Source: Cognatiluteimonas telluris (lineage in GTDB: Bacteria > Pseudomonadota > Gammaproteobacteria > Xanthomonadales > Xanthomonadaceae). From it: 64,000 bases of DNA. A model generated the notes under the pieces. That model had not been told where the DNA came from. It saw nothing but the letters and a program-made list of their open reading frames with translations, and did not search any database. Shown piece after piece: positions 27,617 through 38,351 of the stretch (position 1 is its first letter; every line of letters begins with the position of its first letter). Both the position numbers and the translations under genes were made by a program. The DNA lies in contig NZ_JAANOY010000003.1 in the NCBI RefSeq assembly GCF_011320095.1, positions 1 to 64,000 on the forward strand. Direction: 5' to 3'.

Positions 27617-29686
27617 TCACCAGATGGTGACGCGCCGGTCGCCGGGACGGACCATCGCATCGCCGGCCTTGCACCGGAACGCCTGCGCGAACGCTGGCAA
27701 ATTCGAGGGCGCGGCGATCGCGCGGTACTGTGCTGGCGCATGCGGGTCCGTGTTCAAGCGCACCAGTTGGGCCTCGTCGCGGATGGTGCCGCGCCAGACC
27801 CGTGCCCAGTTGAGGAAGAAGCGCTGGTCCTGCGTGTAGCCGTCGATCTTGGAGGCCGCTTCGTCGGGATTGGCGACGAGCGCGGCCTGCAGCGCGTCGT
27901 AGGCCGTGGCCAGGCCGCCGAGGTCGGCGATGTTCTCGCCCAGCGTCAGCTTGCCGTTGACGTGCTTGTCGGGATGCGCGGCCAGCGGTGCGTAACCGTC
28001 GAACTGCGACACCAGCCTGCCCGTGCGCTCGTCGAACGCACTGCGGTCGGCGGCCGTCCACCAGTTGACGTTGTTGCCTGCGCCGTCGAACTGGCTGCCC
28101 TTGTCGTCGAACCCGTGGCTCGCCTCGTGGCCGATCACCGCGCCGATGCCGCCGTAGTTGATCGCGTCGTCGCCATCGGCATAGAAGAACGGCGGCTGCA
28201 GGATCGCGGCGGGGAAGTTGATCGTGTTGGTGCTGGCGCTGTAGTAGGCGTTGACCGTCTGCGGGGTCATGTGCCATTCCATGCGATCGGTCGGCTTGCC
28301 GATATGGTCCAGGTCATAGCGATTGTTGAACGCCCGCGCGGCGCGCATGTTGGCGAAGTAGTCGCCCGGCCTGATGTCCAGCCCATCCCAGCCGCGCCAG
28401 TTGTCCGGATAGCCGATTTTCGGCAGGAACGTGCTCCATTTGGCCAGGGCCTTCGCCTTGGTTTCGGCGCTCATCCAGTCCAGGTGCTCGATGCGCGCCT
28501 TGAGCGCATTGCGCACGTTGTCGACGAGTTGCTGCGCGCGCGCCTTGGCCTGCGGTGGGAAGTACTCGCGCACGTAAAGCTGCCCCAGGCCTTCACCCAT
28601 GCCGTGGTTGACGGCGTCGAGCACGCGCTTCCAGCGGGCCCGCTGCTCCGGCTGGCCGTCGAGGGTCCTGCCCCAGAATCCGAAAGAGGCCTCCTGGAAA
28701 GGCTTGGACAGGTACGGCGCGGCATCGTCGATCGCATGGAAGGCGAAATAATCGCGCCATTGCGCCACTGGAACGTCGGCGAGCATCGCATCGAACTCGG
28801 CGAAGAATTTCGGCTGCGACAACGAAAAACCGTCGACGACGGGGACGTCGAGGGCCTTGAAGAATCCAGCCCATCCGAAGTGGGGCATCGCCGCATCGGC
28901 CTCGGCGACGCTGACGAAGTGGTATCGGTTCTTCGGATCGCGCAGTTCCACCCGCGACAGCGAGGCTTTCGCCAGCCGCGTCTCGATGCCGAGGACCGCG
29001 TCGGCCTTAGCCCGGGCCTGCACCGCGGGGACGCCCGTCAGCTCGAAGCTGCGTGCGATGTAGTCGAGGTACGCCTTGCGGATGTCCGACTTGTCGTCAT
29101 CGCTGTAGTAATCCGGCGTCGGCAGCCCGAGGCCGCCTTGTTCGGCGTAGGCGATCTGCCTGGTCGCGTCCTTGAAGTCAGCTCCTGCGCCAAAATCGAA
29201 ACCGGGGTTTTCGCCCCGCGCGAACGCCGTGCGCAGCCATGCCGTGACGTCGGCCCGGGTCCTGAGCGCGTCGATGGCGGCAAGCTCGGGCTGGATCGGG
29301 GCGGAGCCTGCCCTTTCGATCGCGGCTTCATCCATGCCCGAACGGTAGAGCCAGCCGATCTTCTGTTCGATCGATCCTGGACTGGCGGCATCGGCACCGG
29401 CGTCGGCCTTGTCGACCAGGACGTGCTGCGCGTCCAGGCTCTGTTCGGCGAGCGCGTCGAATGCGCCCCAGCGGGAGCGGTCGGGCGGAATGGGATTGGC
29501 GGCCACCCACTTGCCGTTGACGAAGCCATTGAAGTCGCTGCAGGCACTGACGCCAGCATCCAGGTCGGCGACGTCGAAGACGGGCGTGGCGGCGTTCGCC
29601 CCGGTCGCGCGTGCCGCGCTGTTGCCGGACAGGCACAGGGCCAGCGCCGCGGCAAGCGCCAGCGGTCGAAAGATCGGTGTGGTCAT
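27617..29686 (-). CDS. M13 family metallopeptidase (array member 3)
   Basis: The 689-residue M13 peptidase begins with a cleavable signal peptide (LALAAALALCLSGNSAARA) and has no lipobox cysteine at the right place. Catalytic motifs: QTVNAYYSA, FPAAILQPPFF, HEASH (H520, E521, H524) and GENIADLGG. The ending AFRC...VTIW is kept. AGGA lies eight bases before the ATG at 29686. It is 166 bases upstream of member 2 with no clear terminator between, so read-through is possible. A long open frame on the opposite strand (27569-29959) is a codon-composition shadow. Confidence 0.95.
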   Translation of the reverse strand: MTTPIFRPLALAAALALCLSGNSAARATGANAATPVFDVADLDAGVSACSDFNGFVNGKWVAANPIPPDRSRWGAFDALAEQSLDAQHVLVDKADAGADAASPGSIEQKIGWLYRSGMDEAAIERAGSAPIQPELAAIDALRTRADVTAWLRTAFARGENPGFDFGAGADFKDATRQIAYAEQGGLGLPTPDYYSDDDKSDIRKAYLDYIARSFELTGVPAVQARAKADAVLGIETRLAKASLSRVELRDPKNRYHFVSVAEADAAMPHFGWAGFFKALDVPVVDGFSLSQPKFFAEFDAMLADVPVAQWRDYFAFHAIDDAAPYLSKPFQEASFGFWGRTLDGQPEQRARWKRVLDAVNHGMGEGLGQLYVREYFPPQAKARAQQLVDNVRNALKARIEHLDWMSAETKAKALAKWSTFLPKIGYPDNWRGWDGLDIRPGDYFANMRAARAFNNRYDLDHIGKPTDRMEWHMTPQTVNAYYSASTNTINFPAAILQPPFFYADGDDAINYGGIGAVIGHEASHGFDDKGSQFDGAGNNVNWWTAADRSAFDERTGRLVSQFDGYAPLAAHPDKHVNGKLTLGENIADLGGLATAYDALQAALVANPDEAASKIDGYTQDQRFFLNWARVWRGTIRDEAQLVRLNTDPHAPAQYRAIAAPSNLPAFAQAFRCKAGDAMVRPGDRRVTIW

Positions 29687-29716
29687 TGGAGTCCTGTCGG
29701 TCGCGGCCTGCGCGAT

Positions 29717-29746
29717 AAAAAAAAGCAGCCGCCACGGTGCGGCTGC
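29717..29746 (-). terminator. Rho-independent terminator after M13 array member 4
   Basis: On the minus strand GCAGCCGC, a 6-base loop and GCGGCTGC are followed by eight T residues (plus-strand A at 29717-29724). It lies 62 bases beyond the stop of member 4 and 30 bases before the start of member 3. Confidence 0.93.
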
Positions 29747-29807
29747 AAGGGGAGGGCGGCGCATGCGGCATCGCGCCGCATGCGCTACGCGCCTTGGCGC
29801 CCGCTGT

Positions 29808-31928
29808 TTACCAGATCACCACGCGCTGGTCATCCGGTCGCACCATCTTGTCGCCGGACTTGCACTGGAACGCCTGCGCGAACGAAGGCTCGTTCGACGG
29901 CGCGCCGATCGCGCGGAAGTTCGCCGGCGCGTGCGGGTCGGTGTTCAGCCGCACCTTGAGTTCTTCCGGACGGAAGTTGCGGCGCCACACCGTGGCCCAG
30001 TTGAGCCAGAAGCGCTGGTTCTCGGTGTAGCCGTCGATCTTTTCGTCCGGCGACTTGCCGGCATCGGCCAATGCCTTCTGCAGCGCGTCGAACGACACGG
30101 TGGTCCCACCGAGGTCGGCGATGTTCTCGCCCAGCGTCAGCTGGCCCTTGACGTGGATGCCGTCGATCGACACGTAGTCGTCGAACTGCTTGACCAGCTT
30201 GGCCGTGCGCGCCTCGAACCCCTTCTTGTCGGCGGCCTGCCACCAGTTGGCGAAGTTGCCCTTGGCGTCGAACTGGCTGCCCTGGTCGTCGTAGCCATGC
30301 AGCATCTCGTGGCCGATCACCGAGCCGATGCCGCCGTAGTTGAGCGCGGGATCCGCCTTGGGATCGAAGAACGGCGGCTGCAGGATCGCGGCCGGGAACA
30401 CCACTTCGTTCTGCTGCGGGTTGTAGTAGGCGTTCACCGTCTGCGGCGTCATGCCCCACTCGGTGCGGTCGACCGGCTTGCCGACCTTGCCCATCATCCA
30501 GTCGTAGTTGTACTTGGTGGACGACAACACGTTCTGCACGTAGCCCTCGCGCGAGGTCGCCAGGCCATCCCAGCTACGCCACTTGTCCGGATAGCCGATC
30601 TTGGGCATGAAGCTCTGCCACTTCTCGATCGCCTTGGCCTTGGTCTCCGGGCTCATCCAGTCGAGCTTCTCCAGCCGCGCCTTGAGCGAGGTGCGCAGGT
30701 TGTCGACCAGCTTGGTCATTTCCGCCTTGGACTCCGGCGGGAAGTACTGCTTGACGTACATCTGGCCCAGCGCTTCGCCCACGCCACCCTCGGTGGTGTC
30801 GAGCACGCGCTTCCAGCGCGGCTTCTGCTCCTGCTGCCCGCGCAGGGTCTTGCCGAAGAAGTCGAAGCGCTCGTCGGCGAACGTGTCCGACAGGTACGGC
30901 GCCATGCCGTCGATCGTGTGCGCGCGGAAGTAGGCCTGCCACTGCTCGGCAGGCACGTCCTTGATCATCTTGTTGAACTCGGCGAAGAACTTCGGCTGCG
31001 ACAGCGAGAAACCGTCGACGTTGACGCCCTGCGCCTTGAGGAACTCCGACCACGGGAAGTTCGGCGACGCCTTGTCGGCATCGGCGACGCTGACGAAGTG
31101 GTACTGGTTGTTCGGGTCGCGCTGCTCGATCGGCGACAGCGACGCCTTGGCCAGGCGCGTCTCGAACGCGAGCACGTCCTTGGCCTGCTTGTCGGCGTCG
31201 GCGGCGGCGACGCCGGCGTTCTGCAGCTGCCTGCTGACATGGGCGACGTACGCATCGCGGATTTTCTTGTAGCTGTCGTCGCCGGCCTTCGGGCCGTCCT
31301 GCAGGTAATAGGCCTTCTCCGGCAGCGCCAGCCCGCCCTGGTCGGCGTAGGCGATCATCAGCTGCGAGTCCTTGAAGTCGGCGTTGGAGTAGAAGTTGAA
31401 GCCGTCGCCGAGGCCCTGGGCGAAGGACTCGCGGATGTACTGCGCGATGTCGGCCGGCGTCTTGAGCGTGTCGATCCGCGCCAGCATCGGCTGGATCGGG
31501 GTGATGCCGGCGGCGTTGATCTTCGCGGCGTCCATGCCGGTGGCGTACATGTCGCCGACCAGCTTCTCGACGCCGGTGTTGTCGGTCTTCGCCGCGGCGG
31601 CCTCGGCCAGCTGCTTGCTGGCGGCGAGCGAGCGCTCGGTCAGCATCTCGAAGCTGCCCCAGGTGGTGCGGTCGGCGGGGATCGGGTGCGCGGCGAGCCA
31701 CTTGCTGTTGACGGCTTCGGCGAGGTCGTCGCAGATGTTCTTCGAGGGATCGATGTCGGACACCGCGAACGCCGAGGTCGGCGGCAACTCGGCGGCGGGG
31801 GGCGCGGGCGTGGTGGCCGCGGGCGCGACGGCGGCCGCCTCCGGCCCGGTCTTCTGCTGCGGGCAACCGGCCAGCGCGGCGGTGACGGCGAGGGTGAGCA
31901 ACAACACCTGTGGCTTGCGAACGATCAC
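29808..31928 (-). CDS. M13 family metallopeptidase lipoprotein (array member 4)
   Basis: The 706-residue M13 peptidase has a lipoprotein signal (LTLAVTAALAGC, lipidated C22) followed by an Ala/Pro-rich linker (about 29-50). Catalytic motifs: QTVNAYYNP, FPAAILQPPFFDP, HEMLH (H540, E541, H544) and GENIADLGG; the ending AFQC...VVIW is kept. Apart from the linker it resembles member 2 most closely. The start is a GTG with GGAG seven bases upstream. It is the first of the four in the direction of transcription and is closed by its own terminator, so it can be expressed alone. Confidence 0.95.
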   Translation of the reverse strand: MIVRKPQVLLLTLAVTAALAGCPQQKTGPEAAAVAPAATTPAPPAAELPPTSAFAVSDIDPSKNICDDLAEAVNSKWLAAHPIPADRTTWGSFEMLTERSLAASKQLAEAAAAKTDNTGVEKLVGDMYATGMDAAKINAAGITPIQPMLARIDTLKTPADIAQYIRESFAQGLGDGFNFYSNADFKDSQLMIAYADQGGLALPEKAYYLQDGPKAGDDSYKKIRDAYVAHVSRQLQNAGVAAADADKQAKDVLAFETRLAKASLSPIEQRDPNNQYHFVSVADADKASPNFPWSEFLKAQGVNVDGFSLSQPKFFAEFNKMIKDVPAEQWQAYFRAHTIDGMAPYLSDTFADERFDFFGKTLRGQQEQKPRWKRVLDTTEGGVGEALGQMYVKQYFPPESKAEMTKLVDNLRTSLKARLEKLDWMSPETKAKAIEKWQSFMPKIGYPDKWRSWDGLATSREGYVQNVLSSTKYNYDWMMGKVGKPVDRTEWGMTPQTVNAYYNPQQNEVVFPAAILQPPFFDPKADPALNYGGIGSVIGHEMLHGYDDQGSQFDAKGNFANWWQAADKKGFEARTAKLVKQFDDYVSIDGIHVKGQLTLGENIADLGGTTVSFDALQKALADAGKSPDEKIDGYTENQRFWLNWATVWRRNFRPEELKVRLNTDPHAPANFRAIGAPSNEPSFAQAFQCKSGDKMVRPDDQRVVIW

Positions 31929-32181
31929 GTTAGGACTCCGGCCCGGTGGGCAGCAGTGGAGGAGAACCGGCGGGTGCGCCGGGGAATGTCATGGCGAGGG
32001 GTGCGCGCGGGTCCCGCCCGACGCATCCGTCGACTGTAGCGTTGCCACCCCGGTGAAGGGGGTGTCGAAGGTCATGTCACGACGCTAATGGAATCTTCAC
32101 GTGCACGGAAAACCAGCAGAAAAGCCCGTGCTAACGTGGCCCGGTTCGCCGGCGGCGGTCGCGGGCCACCTGGGAGGCGAC

Positions 32182-33555
32182 ATGCGCGTGCGATTCCACG
32201 GGGCGGCGGGCGAGGTCACCGGCTCCATGCATGAGGTCGAAGCCGCGGGACGGCGCCTGCTGCTCGACTGCGGGATGATCCAGGGCGACCGCCACGCCGA
32301 AGCCCGCAACGTCGCCGACTTTCCCTTCCCATTGCAGGGGCTCGACGCGCTGGTGGTCAGCCACGCCCATATCGACCACATCGGCCGCGTGCCGCTGCTG
32401 GTCAGGCGCGGCTTCAAGGGACCGATCTACGCGCAGGCCGCGACCGCCGACCTGATGCCGATCATGCTGCTCGACTCCGCGTCGCTGGCCGAACAGGATG
32501 CCGAGCGCGACAACGCGCATCGCCGGCCGGGCGAGCCGGAGGTCCAGCCGCTTTACACCCGCGACGACGTCGACGCGGCGATGCGCCTGGTCAAGCCGCT
32601 GCCCTACGACACGCGCACGACAGTGTTTCCGGGCATCGACCTGGTCTTTCACGATGCCGGGCACATCCTCGGCTCCTCGATCGTGGAGTTGCACGCCGAC
32701 GACCGCACGCTGGTGTTTTCCGGCGACCTCGGGCCCAAGGGCACGCCCATCCTGCGCGATCCGGAAACCGTCACCCACGCCGACCTGGTGCTGATGGAAT
32801 CGACCTACGGCGACCGCAATCACAAGGATCGCGCGGAGACGATCAGCGAACTCGGCGACATCTTCGAAGCCGCGTGGCGCGACAAGGGCAACGTCTGCAT
32901 CCCAGCGTTCGCGGTCGGCCGCAGCCAGGAGTTGCTGTACTGGTTCGCGATGCACTGGGACGACTGGCAGCTGTCGCGCTGGCAGATCTTCCTCGACAGC
33001 CCGATGGCGGCGAAGGTGTCGGCGGTCTACGCGCGCCACCAGGGGCTGTTCGACACCGACGCGCAACGGGTATGGAAGCAGCGCCCCGATCCCTTCCACC
33101 TTCCCAACCTGCGGATGACGCGGACGCGCGACGAATCGATGGCGATCAACCGCATCCAGTCCGGCGCGATCATCCTGGCCGGCAGCGGCATGGCCAATGG
33201 CGGCCGCATCCTGCACCACTTCATGCAGAACATCTCGCGGCGCGAATCGCACGTCGTGTTCGTCGGTTACCAGGCCGAAGGCACGCTGGGCCGGCGGCTG
33301 GTCAACGGCGCGCCGTGGGTGCGGATCCACGGCCGCGATTTCCGCGTCAATGCGAAGGTGCATACCGTCGGCGGCCTGTCGGCACATGCGGACCAGCGCG
33401 GACTGATGGAGTGGTATGGCGGCTTCGAGGATCATCCGCCGCTGGTACTGGTGCACGGCGAGGACAAGGGGCGCGAGGCGCTGGCCGGCGAGATCGGCGA
33501 GCGCGACGGCATCGAAGTGCAGCTGGCGAGGCCGGGAATGGTCATCGAGGCCTGA
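32182..33555 (+). CDS. Beta-CASP metallo-beta-lactamase protein, RNA-processing nuclease-like
   Basis: The 457-residue protein has an MBL domain with SHAHIDHIGR (H61, H63, D65, H66), HDAGHILGSS and FSGDLGP, interrupted by a beta-CASP insert (about 190-380), then GSGMANGGRILHH and a C-terminal RMMBL segment with GGLSAHADQ and LVHGE. This is the architecture of the CPSF73/RNase J-like exonuclease group; proteins of this bacterial subgroup act on RNA, but substrates are unknown. GGGAGG six bases before the ATG at 32182 sets the start. It precedes the ABC gene by 101 bases on the same strand. Confidence 0.9.
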   Translation: MRVRFHGAAGEVTGSMHEVEAAGRRLLLDCGMIQGDRHAEARNVADFPFPLQGLDALVVSHAHIDHIGRVPLLVRRGFKGPIYAQAATADLMPIMLLDSASLAEQDAERDNAHRRPGEPEVQPLYTRDDVDAAMRLVKPLPYDTRTTVFPGIDLVFHDAGHILGSSIVELHADDRTLVFSGDLGPKGTPILRDPETVTHADLVLMESTYGDRNHKDRAETISELGDIFEAAWRDKGNVCIPAFAVGRSQELLYWFAMHWDDWQLSRWQIFLDSPMAAKVSAVYARHQGLFDTDAQRVWKQRPDPFHLPNLRMTRTRDESMAINRIQSGAIILAGSGMANGGRILHHFMQNISRRESHVVFVGYQAEGTLGRRLVNGAPWVRIHGRDFRVNAKVHTVGGLSAHADQRGLMEWYGGFEDHPPLVLVHGEDKGREALAGEIGERDGIEVQLARPGMVIEA

Positions 33556-33656
33556 GAAGGCCAGCGGCGATGGGGCATGACCATCTGCCCATGGCCGCGG
33601 GCCGGCCGTCGCCCGTAGGATGCCCCCACGCCCGCCCGGGCCTTCGGGGAACATCG

Positions 33657-34565
<909 letters not shown>

Positions 34566-34577
34566 CGGAGCGCCGGC

Positions 34578-37500
34578 ATGATCCTCGAGTTCTTCCGCTT
34601 CGAGCTGCGCCAGCAGCTCCGCTCCCCGCTGCTGTGGCTGCTGGCGGTGCTGTTCGCGCTGCTGGGCTTCGGTGCCAGCGCCAGCGATGCGGTGCAGATC
34701 GGCGGCGGCATCGGCAACGTGTATCGCAACGCGCCCAGCGTCATCGCCACCTGGCTGACGGTGTTCACGTTGATCGGGATGCTGGTCATCACGATCTTCA
34801 TCAGCGGCGCGCTGCTGCGCGACTTCGAGCTCGGCACGTCGGAACTGTTCTTCGCCAGCCCCATCCGCCGCCGCGACTACCTGTTCGGGCGCCTGGGCGC
34901 GGCGCTGCTGGCGAGCCTGGTGGTGTACCTGGTGATCGCGCTGGGGATGTTCATCGCGCAGTTCATGCCGTGGATCGATCCGGCGCGCCTGGGGCCGGTT
35001 TCGCTCAAGCCGTACCTGTGGACGTTCGCGGTGTTCGTGATCCCCAACCTGCTGTTCACCGGCGCATTGCTCGCGCTGCTGGCGGTGACCACGCGCAACA
35101 TCCTGTGGGTCTACATCGGCGTACTCGGGTTCATCGTGCTCTACGGCGTCAGCGGGGCCTTGACGCGCGACCTGGACAGCGTCTGGATCGCGACCCTGGT
35201 CGAGCCGCTGGGCCAGCGCGCGCTGGGGCGCACGATGCGCTACTGGTCGGCGGAGGAGCGCAACACGGGATTGCCGGCGATCGCCGGTTACATCCTGGCC
35301 AATCGTGCGCTCTGGACGACGGTGGCGCTGGCTTTGTTCGCGGCGACCTTCGCCCTGTTCCGCACCGGGCGCAGCGGGACCGGGCGCCGCTGGGGGCGCA
35401 AGGCACGCGCGGCCAAGCCGGATGCAGGCACCGCCGTCGCCTCGAAGGGCGGGATCCGGCGCATCGAGCCGGTGTTCACCCCCGCCACGCCCTGGCGGCA
35501 GTTCCTGCGCCAGTTGCGGTTCGACAGCGTCGGCGTGCTGCGCAGCGTGACCTTCCTGGTGATGCTCGTCTTCGGTATCGCCAATTTCATGGCCAACGCG
35601 CTCAACGCGCAGATGCTGTACGGCACCAAGATCTATCCGGTGACCTCGCAGATGCTGGTGGCGTTCCAGAACAGCATGGGGCTGTTCCTGGTGATCATCG
35701 TGCTGTTCTATTCGGGCGAGCTAGTGTTCAAGGAGCGTGGCGCGCGCATCAACGATGTCAGCGATGCGCTGCCGGTGCCCAACTGGGTACCGCTGGCGGC
35801 GAAGTTCGCGACGTTGGTGCTGGTGGTGCTGGCGTTCGAGGCGGCCGGTGCGCTGGCGTCGGTCGCGATCCAGCTGGGCAAGGGCTACACCCACATCGAA
35901 CCCGGCGTGTACGTCGGCACGCTGCTGCTGCAGTCGGTGGGCTTCATCCTGATGGGCGGGCTTGCGTTGTGCCTGCAGGTGTTCACCAACAACAAGTTCA
36001 TCGGCTATGCGCTGGTGATCCTGGTGCTGGTGCTGCAGGCGGTGCTGGGCACGCTGGATTTCACCCACAACCTCTACAACTTCGACGGCTGGCCGAATGC
36101 GCCGTATTCGGACATGAACGGCTTCGGGCATTTCCTGCTGCCGCAGTTGTGGTTCAAGGCCTACTGGGGTTTGTTCGTGCTCGCGTTGTTGCTGCTGGCC
36201 TCGGTGCTGTGGGTGCGCGGCACCGACGCCGGTGCGAAGCAGCGCTGGGCGCTGGCCAGGCAGCGCCTGCAGGGCCGCAGCGGGATCGCGCTTGCGGCCA
36301 GCGTCGTGGCGTTCGTTGCGGTCGGCGGCTTCCTGTTCTGGAATACCAACGTCCGCAACGATTACATCCCGCCGGACAGGCAGCTCGACCTGCAGGCGCG
36401 CTATGAGCGTGACTTCGGCAAATACAGGGACCTGCACCAGCCCAAGGTGCTGGCGGTCAGCACCGACGTCGACCTGCATCCGGAAACGCAGTCGATGCGC
36501 GTGCACGGCGTCTATCGCGTGCATAACCCGTACGCGACGCCGATCCCCGACGTCCACGTCCAGGTCGCCGACGACAGGACCCTCACGGCCATCGACCTGG
36601 GCGGCGCGAAGCTGGCGCTCGACGATCGGCTCCTGGGCTATCGGATCTACCACCTCGACCGGCCGCTGCAGCCAGGCGAGCAGCGCGACGTCGCCTTCGA
36701 CCTGGACTTCCATCCCACCGGGATCAGGAACGAAACCGCGCAGCACCAGATCGTGGGCAACGGCACCTTCATCACCAGCCAGATGTTCCCGATCTTCGGC
36801 TACCAGCCGCAGGGCGAGATCCAGGATCGCAACGAGCGCCGCAAGCGCGGCCTCGGCGAGCCTACGCGGATGCCGAAGCTGGAGGACACCAGGGCCTGGG
36901 CCAACAATTACCTCACCGACGACGCTGACTGGATCGACTTCAGGTCGACGATTTGCACCGCGCCGGACCAGGTCGCTCTGTCGCCGGGCTACCTGCGAAA
37001 GGCGTTCACCCGCAACGGCCGCCGCTGTTTCAGCTACGCGATGGACCGGCCGATGCTCGACTTCTACTCCTTCCTGTCGGCGCGCTGGCAGGTGAAGAAG
37101 GGCGCCTTCCGCGACATTCCGATCGAGGTCTATTACGACGCAAAGCACCCCTACAACGTCGAGCGGATGATCCAGGCCACGCAGAAGTCGCTCGCGTATT
37201 ACGAGGCCAACTTCACCCCGTACCAGCACCACCAGGTGCGGATCCTGGAGTTCCCGGGCTACGACAGTTTCGCGCAGAGTTTCGCCAACACGATCCCCTA
37301 CTCGGAATCGGTGGGCTTCATCGCCGACCTGCGCGACAAGGACGCGATCGACTACGTGTTCTACGTCACCGCGCACGAGGTCGCGCACCAGTGGTGGGCG
37401 CACCAAGTGATCGGCGCCAACGTCCAGGGCGCGACGGTGCTGTCCGAGTCGCTGGCCCAGTACTCGGCGTTGATGGTGATGGAGAAGGAATACGGGCGCG

Positions 37501-38162
37501 AGAAGATGCGGCGCTTCCTGAAGACCGAACTGGACCGGTATCTCTCGGGTCGTAGCGGCGAAGCCATCGAGGAACTGCCGCTGTACCGGGTCGAGAACCA
37601 GCAGTACATCCATTACCGCAAGGGTTCGCTGGTGTTCTACCGGCTGCGCGAGGAGATGGGCGAGGCGGCCCTGAACCGTGCGCTGCACAGGTTCCTGGTC
37701 GACTGGGCGTACAAGCCGCCGCCGTACCCGACCACGTTGGACCTGCTGAAGTACATCCGCGCCGAAGCCAGGCCGGACCAGCAGGGCCTGATCACCGACC
37801 TGTTCGAGAAGATCAGCTTCTACGACGACCGCGTGGTGGATGCGACCGCGAAAAAGCGCGGCGACGGCAAGTACGTGGTCACGCTCAAGCTGCATGCCGC
37901 CAAGCGCTACGCCGACGGCAAGGGCAAGGAGACCGCGGGCAGGCTGGACGACTGGATGGATGTCGGCGTGTTCGCGCGCGGTCCCTCGGGCAAGGAAGCC
38001 GACGAGAAGGTGCTGTACCTCAAGCGCCACCACATCACCAGCGGCGATCCCGTCATCACAGTGGTCGTCGACCAGGCGCCGTATGAGGCCGGCCTGGATC
38101 CCTACAACAAGCTGATCGACCGGGTGTCGGACGACAACCGCAAGCGGGTGACGGTGCAATAG
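34578..38162 (+). CDS. ABC transporter permease fused to an M1-family aminopeptidase
   Basis: The 1194-residue fusion has about twelve membrane segments in residues 10-590, arranged as two permease-like halves separated by a basic linker (about 260-300). A C-terminal extracytoplasmic M1 peptidase domain follows (about 600-1190). The zinc motif is HEVAHQWW (H933, E934, H937) with E957 in LSESLAQY. The exopeptidase motif GAMEN is replaced by a PYSESVGF stretch, as in other ABC-linked M1 proteins I recall. Such fusions are known from Xanthomonadaceae and Bacteroidetes without an assigned substrate; peptide trimming coupled to export or uptake is a guess. The ATG at 34578 follows the ATPase gene directly. 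Confidence 0.92.
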   Translation: MILEFFRFELRQQLRSPLLWLLAVLFALLGFGASASDAVQIGGGIGNVYRNAPSVIATWLTVFTLIGMLVITIFISGALLRDFELGTSELFFASPIRRRDYLFGRLGAALLASLVVYLVIALGMFIAQFMPWIDPARLGPVSLKPYLWTFAVFVIPNLLFTGALLALLAVTTRNILWVYIGVLGFIVLYGVSGALTRDLDSVWIATLVEPLGQRALGRTMRYWSAEERNTGLPAIAGYILANRALWTTVALALFAATFALFRTGRSGTGRRWGRKARAAKPDAGTAVASKGGIRRIEPVFTPATPWRQFLRQLRFDSVGVLRSVTFLVMLVFGIANFMANALNAQMLYGTKIYPVTSQMLVAFQNSMGLFLVIIVLFYSGELVFKERGARINDVSDALPVPNWVPLAAKFATLVLVVLAFEAAGALASVAIQLGKGYTHIEPGVYVGTLLLQSVGFILMGGLALCLQVFTNNKFIGYALVILVLVLQAVLGTLDFTHNLYNFDGWPNAPYSDMNGFGHFLLPQLWFKAYWGLFVLALLLLASVLWVRGTDAGAKQRWALARQRLQGRSGIALAASVVAFVAVGGFLFWNTNVRNDYIPPDRQLDLQARYERDFGKYRDLHQPKVLAVSTDVDLHPETQSMRVHGVYRVHNPYATPIPDVHVQVADDRTLTAIDLGGAKLALDDRLLGYRIYHLDRPLQPGEQRDVAFDLDFHPTGIRNETAQHQIVGNGTFITSQMFPIFGYQPQGEIQDRNERRKRGLGEPTRMPKLEDTRAWANNYLTDDADWIDFRSTICTAPDQVALSPGYLRKAFTRNGRRCFSYAMDRPMLDFYSFLSARWQVKKGAFRDIPIEVYYDAKHPYNVERMIQATQKSLAYYEANFTPYQHHQVRILEFPGYDSFAQSFANTIPYSESVGFIADLRDKDAIDYVFYVTAHEVAHQWWAHQVIGANVQGATVLSESLAQYSALMVMEKEYGREKMRRFLKTELDRYLSGRSGEAIEELPLYRVENQQYIHYRKGSLVFYRLREEMGEAALNRALHRFLVDWAYKPPPYPTTLDLLKYIRAEARPDQQGLITDLFEKISFYDDRVVDATAKKRGDGKYVVTLKLHAAKRYADGKGKETAGRLDDWMDVGVFARGPSGKEADEKVLYLKRHHITSGDPVITVVVDQAPYEAGLDPYNKLIDRVSDDNRKRVTVQ

Positions 38163-38208
38163 CGCGGACGTGCGAAGGCAGCGTCAAGATGGCGGCGAGG
38201 CAATACCT

Positions 38209-38278
38209 GGCCCGGGTCAGGCGACGCGGGCGGATTGCGAAGGTCCCGGGTGCGGCCTGCGGCCTTGCCCGGGCTACC
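38209..38278. repeat. Family B palindromic repeat, single variant copy
   Basis: GGCCCGGGTCAGGCGACGCG at the left, a middle GGATTGCGAAGG, and TGCGGCC...TTGCCCGGGCTACC at the right match the outline of the tandem copies at 6432-6593 with internal differences. It lies between the ABC-M1 gene and the M28 peptidase gene. Confidence 0.7.
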
Positions 38279-38351
38279 AGGGGTGACATGGCGTGATTGG
38301 CACCCTCCGGGGGCTGGTCTATGGTGCCGACTCACACACTGGTGGGAGCAC

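Noticed and set aside
27569-32039. Two very long plus-strand frames (about 796 and 876 codons) opposite the M13 genes
   Set aside because: They mirror the third-codon GC bias of the M13 genes on the other strand; the products are repetitive Arg/Val/Leu/Gly sequence without a start signal or domain.
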